DNA of 48,997 nucleotides from contig CAMKNZ010000016.1 in assembly GCA_946414315.1 (NCBI GenBank), positions 1 to 48,997 on the forward strand. The letters are read 5' to 3'. Source of the DNA: an uncultured Clostridia bacterium. GTDB lineage: Bacteria > Bacillota > Clostridia > Christensenellales > Aristaeellaceae. Positions 45,313-48,997 of the stretch are shown here, one piece after another. The notes beneath the pieces are model-generated. The model saw nothing but the letters and a program-made list of their open reading frames with translations. It was not told where the DNA came from and made no database searches. The first letter of the stretch is position 1, and each line of letters begins with the position of its first letter. The translations under genes and the position numbers were made by a program.

Positions 45313-45561
45313 ATGGAGATGCTGAAGGCGGCCGGCAGCCGGAAGGTAGTCGGAACGAAGCAGGTGCTCCGCGCGCTGAAGGCCGGCACCGTATCCAGGG
45401 TGTATATCTGCAGCGACGCTGACACCTTCATCTATCAGCAGGTGGTGAGAGCGGCCGAGGAGGCCGGGATTCCCTGCGTGAGGGCAGCGAACATGAAGGA
45501 ACTCGGAATGATCTGCGGAGTGGACGTACCCACCGCCGCCGCGGGTCTGGTGAGGGAATAA
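45313..45561 (+). CDS. L7Ae-family ribosomal RNA-binding protein (YbxF-like)
   Basis: The 82-residue protein has the L7Ae/L30e fold sequence: SRKVVGTKQVLRALKAGTVSRVYICSDAD, VRAAEEAGIPCVRAANMKELGMICG, then a hydrophobic end. Bacterial members bind kink-turn RNA. It is the usual first gene ahead of rpsL in Firmicutes. The start is ATG 45313, ten bases after AGGAGG, giving the normal family length. It could regulate its own leader, since it is an RNA-binding protein encoded right after a possible attenuator. Confidence 0.88.
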   Translation: MEMLKAAGSRKVVGTKQVLRALKAGTVSRVYICSDADTFIYQQVVRAAEEAGIPCVRAANMKELGMICGVDVPTAAAGLVRE

Positions 45562-45649
45562 AGTTCCACTCAAAACGGGTTCCACTCAAAAAGCCTTTCA
45601 GATCCTGAGGGTTGCGGGATCTTGAGGATATCATTCAGGAGGTGCTGAA

Positions 45650-46024
45650 ATGCCCACAATTAACCAGCTTGTCCGTAAGGGCCGCGAACGGGCGACCAAA
45701 AAGCCCACCGCTCCTATTCTTCAGGGATGTCCCCAGAAGCGCGGTGTGTGCCTGAGCGTCAAGACACAGACGCCCAAGAAGCCCAATTCCGCTCTGCGGA
45801 AAATCGCGAGAATCCGCCTGACGAACTCCATCGAAGGTACCTGCTATATCCCGGGTATCGGCCACAACCTGCAGGAGCACAGCGTTGTGCTGATCCGCGG
45901 CGGCCGTGTGCGGGATCTGCCCGGTGTTCGTTATCACATCATCCGCGGTGCTCTGGATACCGCCGGTGTGGCCAAGCGGATGCAGGCGCGTTCCCTGTAT
46001 GGCGCAAAGCGCCCGAAGAAGTAA
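45650..46024 (+). CDS. rpsL: Ribosomal protein S12
   Basis: The 124-residue protein is a full S12, from [12 protein letters not shown] to [11 protein letters not shown]. It sits at the decoding centre. The streptomycin-relevant segments [11 protein letters not shown] and [13 protein letters not shown] are of the sensitive wild type. AGGAGG lies just before the ATG. An 88-base gap separates it from the L7Ae-like gene. Confidence 0.97.
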   Translation: MPTINQLVRKGRERATKKPTAPILQGCPQKRGVCLSVKTQTPKKPNSALRKIARIRLTNSIEGTCYIPGIGHNLQEHSVVLIRGGRVRDLPGVRYHIIRGALDTAGVAKRMQARSLYGAKRPKK

Positions 46025-46235
46025 GTCTATTTGCTGCCGACGCAGCCTGAAACGGTGATGATCCGCGCCTGACCCCACATCATTCTTCGGAACAGGAATG
46101 ACGGGAGGACAGGAAGCAGGCGGAGGAAACCGGCCGGGCCTATACGGGACCGGGGCCGTGTGATGCTGACACAGGGCCGGAAGGAGAGGGAGCAGAACAA
46201 CTTACATCAGGATTATCAATTGAGGAGGGAAACCT
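46025..46235 (+). other. Long rpsL-rpsG spacer, possible structured regulatory RNA
   Basis: This 211-base gap is G-rich and contains several short complementary blocks (GGCCGGGCC, CCGGGGCCG, GTGT-GATGCTG-ACAC). No open frame or terminator is convincing. In enterobacteria the shorter rpsL-rpsG gap carries the S7 control site, so a similar role is possible. Confidence 0.35.
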
Positions 46236-46706
46236 ATGCCCCGTCGCGGTTTTGTACCGAAACGTGAAGTGCTGCCGGATCCCGTTTACGGAACCACGGT
46301 AGTTACCAAGCTTATCAATCAGATCATGCTGGACGGAAAGCGCGGAGTCGCGCAGAACGTCTGCTATCAGGCTTTTGAAGCCGTTGCCGAAAAGACCGGC
46401 AAGGCTGCCACCGACGTTTTCCAGGAAGCCCTGAACAACGTTGCCCCGCAGCTGGAAGTTAAAGCCCGCCGTGTCGGCGGTGCCACCTATCAGGTACCTA
46501 TTGAAATCCGTCCCGAGCGTCGTCAGACCCTGGCCCTGCGCTGGATCGTCGACTTTGCCCGGAAACGCGGTGAGAAGACCATGGCTGAGCGCCTGGCCGG
46601 CGAACTGCTCGACGCTTCCAATAATACCGGCGCCGCAGTGAAACGCAAGGAAGAAATGCACCGTATGGCCGAAGCAAACAAGGCATTCGCTCATTACCGC
46701 TGGTAA
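46236..46706 (+). CDS. rpsG: Ribosomal protein S7
   Basis: The 156-residue protein is a normal S7 ([18 protein letters not shown] ... [16 protein letters not shown]). It nucleates assembly of the 30S head by binding 16S rRNA, and in other bacteria it controls its own operon. GAGGAGGG lies before the ATG. fusA follows after 54 bases. Confidence 0.97.
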   Translation: MPRRGFVPKREVLPDPVYGTTVVTKLINQIMLDGKRGVAQNVCYQAFEAVAEKTGKAATDVFQEALNNVAPQLEVKARRVGGATYQVPIEIRPERRQTLALRWIVDFARKRGEKTMAERLAGELLDASNNTGAAVKRKEEMHRMAEANKAFAHYRW

Positions 46707-46760
46707 GCAGCATTTCACCTGCAGAATTCAAGCAGCTGTTGAAAGGAGCAATTGCCCAGT

Positions 46761-48872
46761 ATGCCCAGAAGCCATCCACTTGACAGAGTCCGGAACATCG
46801 GTATTATGGCTCATATCGATGCCGGAAAAACGACAACTACCGAGCGGATCCTGTTCTATACAGGTAAAAATCACCGCATCGGCGAGACGCATGAAGGTAC
46901 GGCCACCATGGACTGGATGGCCCAGGAGCAGGAGCGCGGCATCACGATCACATCCGCCGCTACCACCTGTTTCTGGCATGATCCGCATGATCCGGCCAAC
47001 ACCAACAAGCAGTATCGGATCAACATCATTGACACGCCTGGACACGTCGACTTCACGGTCGAAGTGGAACGCAGCCTTCGCGTGCTGGACGGCGCTGTGA
47101 GCGTCTTCTGTGCCAAGGGAGGCGTGGAACCCCAGAGCGAGACCGTCTGGAAACAGGCGGAAACCTACCGGGTTCCCCGTATGGCCTATGTCAATAAGAT
47201 GGATATCACCGGCGCGGACTTCTTCCGCGTGGTGGACATGATGAAGGACCGCCTCGGCGCCAACGCCGTTCCGATCCAGCTGCCGATCGGCAAGGAAAAC
47301 ACCTTCCGGGGCATCATAGACCTGGTGCGTATGCGCGCCGAGATCTACTATGACGACCTCGGGCAGGACGTGCGTGACGAAGACATCCCCGCAGACATGC
47401 AGGAGATCGCCGACGAATACCGTGCCAACCTGATCGAAAAAGTGGCTGAGACGGACGATACCCTGATGGAGAAATTCCTGGAAGGGGAAGAGCTGAGCGA
47501 AGAGGAAATCCGTAACGCCATCCGTAAGTGCACCATCGACTGCTCGATGAACCCTGTGCTGTGCGGTACCAGCTACCGCAACAAGGGCGTGCAGCCGCTG
47601 CTGGACGCGGTGATCGACTACATGCCGAGCCCGCTGGACATTCCGGCGATCGACGGTACCGACCCTGACGATCCCGAAAAGAAGATGGAACGCCATCCTT
47701 CCGATGACGAACCCTTCTCCGCACTGGCGTTCAAAATCATGGTCGATCCGTTTGTCGGCAAACTGGCGTTCTTCCGCGTTTACAGCGGAAAACTGAGCGC
47801 CGGAAACTATGTGATGAATTCCACGAAGCAGAAGCGGGAGCGCATCAGCCGCATCATGCTGATGCACGCCAACCACCGGGAAGAGGTCGAGACCATCTAC
47901 ACCGGTGAGATCGCGGGCGCTGTGGGCCTGAAGGATACCACGACCGGCGATACCCTGTGCGACGAGAATCATCAGATTATCCTGGAAAGCATGGTCTTCC
48001 CGGATCCCGTGATCGAAGTGGCCATTGAGCCCAAGACCAAGGCCGGTCAGGAAAAGATGACCTACGCCCTTCAGCGTCTTGCTGAAGAAGATCCGACCTT
48101 CAAGACCTACACCAACCAGGAAACAGGACAGACCATCATCGCCGGCATGGGCGAACTCCACCTGGAAATCATCGTGGACCGTCTGCTGCGCGAGTTCAAG
48201 GTCGAGGCGACCGTCGGCAAGCCCCAGGTCACCTATAAGGAAACCATCCGCAAGCCCGCCAAGGCTGAAGGACGCTACGTCCGGCAGACCGGCGGACACG
48301 GCCAGTACGGCCACTGCTGGATCGAGATCGAACCCCAGGAACCCGGCAAGGGCTACGAGTTCGAAAGCCGGATCGTCGGCGGCGTGATTCCGAAGGAATT
48401 CATCGGACCGATCGATCAGGGTATCCAGGAGGCCGCCAAGAGCGGCGCAATCGCCGGCTATGAGGTTGTGAACTTCAAAGCAGCGGTCACGGACGGTTCC
48501 TATCACGATGTGGACTCCTCCGAAATGGCATACAAGATTGCCGCGAGCATGGCGTTCAAAGACGCTGTCCGCAAGGCAGATCCCTGCCTGATGGAGCCCA
48601 TGATGAAAGTGGAGATCATCGTTCCGGATACGTACCTGGGCGACGTGATGGGCAATGTGTCCAGCCGCCGCGGCCGGGTGGAAGGCACGGAAGTGCGCGG
48701 CCAGGATCAGATCATCCACGCCTTTGTTCCGCTGAGCGAGATGTTCGGTTATACGACGGATCTTCGTTCCCGCACCCAGGGCCGCGGCATGTTCACCATG
48801 CAGTTTGACCACTATGAGGAAGTTCCGAAATCCGTTGCCGAAAAGATCATCGGCAAAAAGAACGTAGACTGA
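46761..48872 (+). CDS. fusA: Translation elongation factor G
   Basis: The 703-residue GTPase drives ribosome translocation. G1 is [13 protein letters not shown]3 is DTPGHVDF and G4 is NKMD, followed by domains II to V. A short insertion ([13 protein letters not shown]) precedes G3, as in many Clostridia. ATG 46761 is used, twelve bases after AAGGAG. The upstream in-frame TTG at 46752 is only three bases from that site. The gene lies in the str operon order rpsL-rpsG-fusA-tuf. Confidence 0.97.
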   Translation: MPRSHPLDRVRNIGIMAHIDAGKTTTTERILFYTGKNHRIGETHEGTATMDWMAQEQERGITITSAATTCFWHDPHDPANTNKQYRINIIDTPGHVDFTVEVERSLRVLDGAVSVFCAKGGVEPQSETVWKQAETYRVPRMAYVNKMDITGADFFRVVDMMKDRLGANAVPIQLPIGKENTFRGIIDLVRMRAEIYYDDLGQDVRDEDIPADMQEIADEYRANLIEKVAETDDTLMEKFLEGEELSEEEIRNAIRKCTIDCSMNPVLCGTSYRNKGVQPLLDAVIDYMPSPLDIPAIDGTDPDDPEKKMERHPSDDEPFSALAFKIMVDPFVGKLAFFRVYSGKLSAGNYVMNSTKQKRERISRIMLMHANHREEVETIYTGEIAGAVGLKDTTTGDTLCDENHQIILESMVFPDPVIEVAIEPKTKAGQEKMTYALQRLAEEDPTFKTYTNQETGQTIIAGMGELHLEIIVDRLLREFKVEATVGKPQVTYKETIRKPAKAEGRYVRQTGGHGQYGHCWIEIEPQEPGKGYEFESRIVGGVIPKEFIGPIDQGIQEAAKSGAIAGYEVVNFKAAVTDGSYHDVDSSEMAYKIAASMAFKDAVRKADPCLMEPMMKVEIIVPDTYLGDVMGNVSSRRGRVEGTEVRGQDQIIHAFVPLSEMFGYTTDLRSRTQGRGMFTMQFDHYEEVPKSVAEKIIGKKNVD

Positions 48873-48876
48873 CAAT

Positions 48877-48914
48877 AATTCATAATTAAGAATCCAGAAT
48901 TCATAATTAAGAAT
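48877..48914. repeat. Tandem AATTCATAATTAAGAAT repeat between fusA and tuf
   Basis: Two identical 17-base copies (48877-48893 and 48898-48914) are separated by CCAG. The similar AATTCA blocks between pheS and pheT suggest a dispersed small repeat. Confidence 0.8.
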
Positions 48915-48943
48915 GATCAGACCAATTAAGGAGGTTTATAACA

Positions 48944-48997
48944 ATGGCAAAAGGACGTTATGAACGGACAAAGCCCCATGTAAACATCGGCACCATC
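48944..48997 (+). CDS. tuf: Translation elongation factor Tu, 5' end only
   Basis: The window ends after 18 codons (MAKGRYERTKPHVNIGTI), the universal start of EF-Tu just before the GHVDHGKT motif. AAGGAGG lies nine bases before the ATG. Position after fusA is the expected one. Confidence 0.93.
   Translation, partial: MAKGRYERTKPHVNIGTI

Overview
The window reads as the replication-origin neighbourhood of a Gram-positive, fibre-degrading anaerobe of the class Clostridia. The basis is: Firmicutes-type RpoB, RpoC and DnaA; strong AGGAGG ribosome binding sites; consensus sigma-A promoters; and CUT1-type sugar transporters beside secreted xylanase and endoglucanase genes. A gut or rumen member of Christensenellales/Aristaeellaceae would fit, but that placement is inference from gene content. 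GC looks moderately high, with a visibly AT-richer patch at about 26.8-28.5 kb. No transposase, integrase, tRNA or CRISPR array was recognised.

Layout. 1-700: a 5S rRNA 3' part whose 5' end is replaced by a hairpin-rich repeat, followed by diverged copies of that repeat. 701-5954 (minus strand): a YhhN-like membrane protein, a secreted CHAP-like hydrolase, a small secreted protein, a degenerate FtsW/RodA-like protein, an FHA-domain membrane protein, a ZnuA-like metal-binding protein and an unknown protein. 5955-6416: oriC, with DnaA boxes and divergent promoters. 6417-11367 (plus): dnaA, then pheS-pheT. 11575-25125 (plus): a long glycan-uptake locus with two solute-binding proteins, four permeases, a beta-propeller/TPR membrane protein, a Yip1-family protein and a DUF5696-type protein, but no ATPase. 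25264-30894: a GH10 xylanase, a GH5 endoglucanase and a GH94 phosphorylase. 30896-34226: trmO, serC, serA. 34351-41852 (minus): rpoC and rpoB. 42084-45131 (plus): a secreted MBL-fold protein, a DHHW-family protein and an orphan TctC-like protein. 45313 to the end (plus): L7Ae-like protein, rpsL, rpsG, fusA and the first codons of tuf.

How it fits together. Genes left of the origin are mostly on the minus strand and genes right of it on the plus strand, so most run with replication. rpoBC is the large exception: it is head-on to the inferred fork, detached from both rplJL and the rpsL operon. The 11.5-31 kb block looks like one physiological unit: secreted enzymes cut xylan and beta-glucan, membrane-anchored binding and scaffold proteins capture products, two permease pairs import them using an ATPase encoded elsewhere, and the GH94 enzyme phosphorolyses disaccharide inside the cell. 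The best candidate for an undescribed system is the 11.5-25.1 kb locus. It has a binding protein fused to two beta-sandwich modules, a permease with a PH/GRAM-like N-terminal domain, and three accessory membrane proteins made between the two permease pairs.
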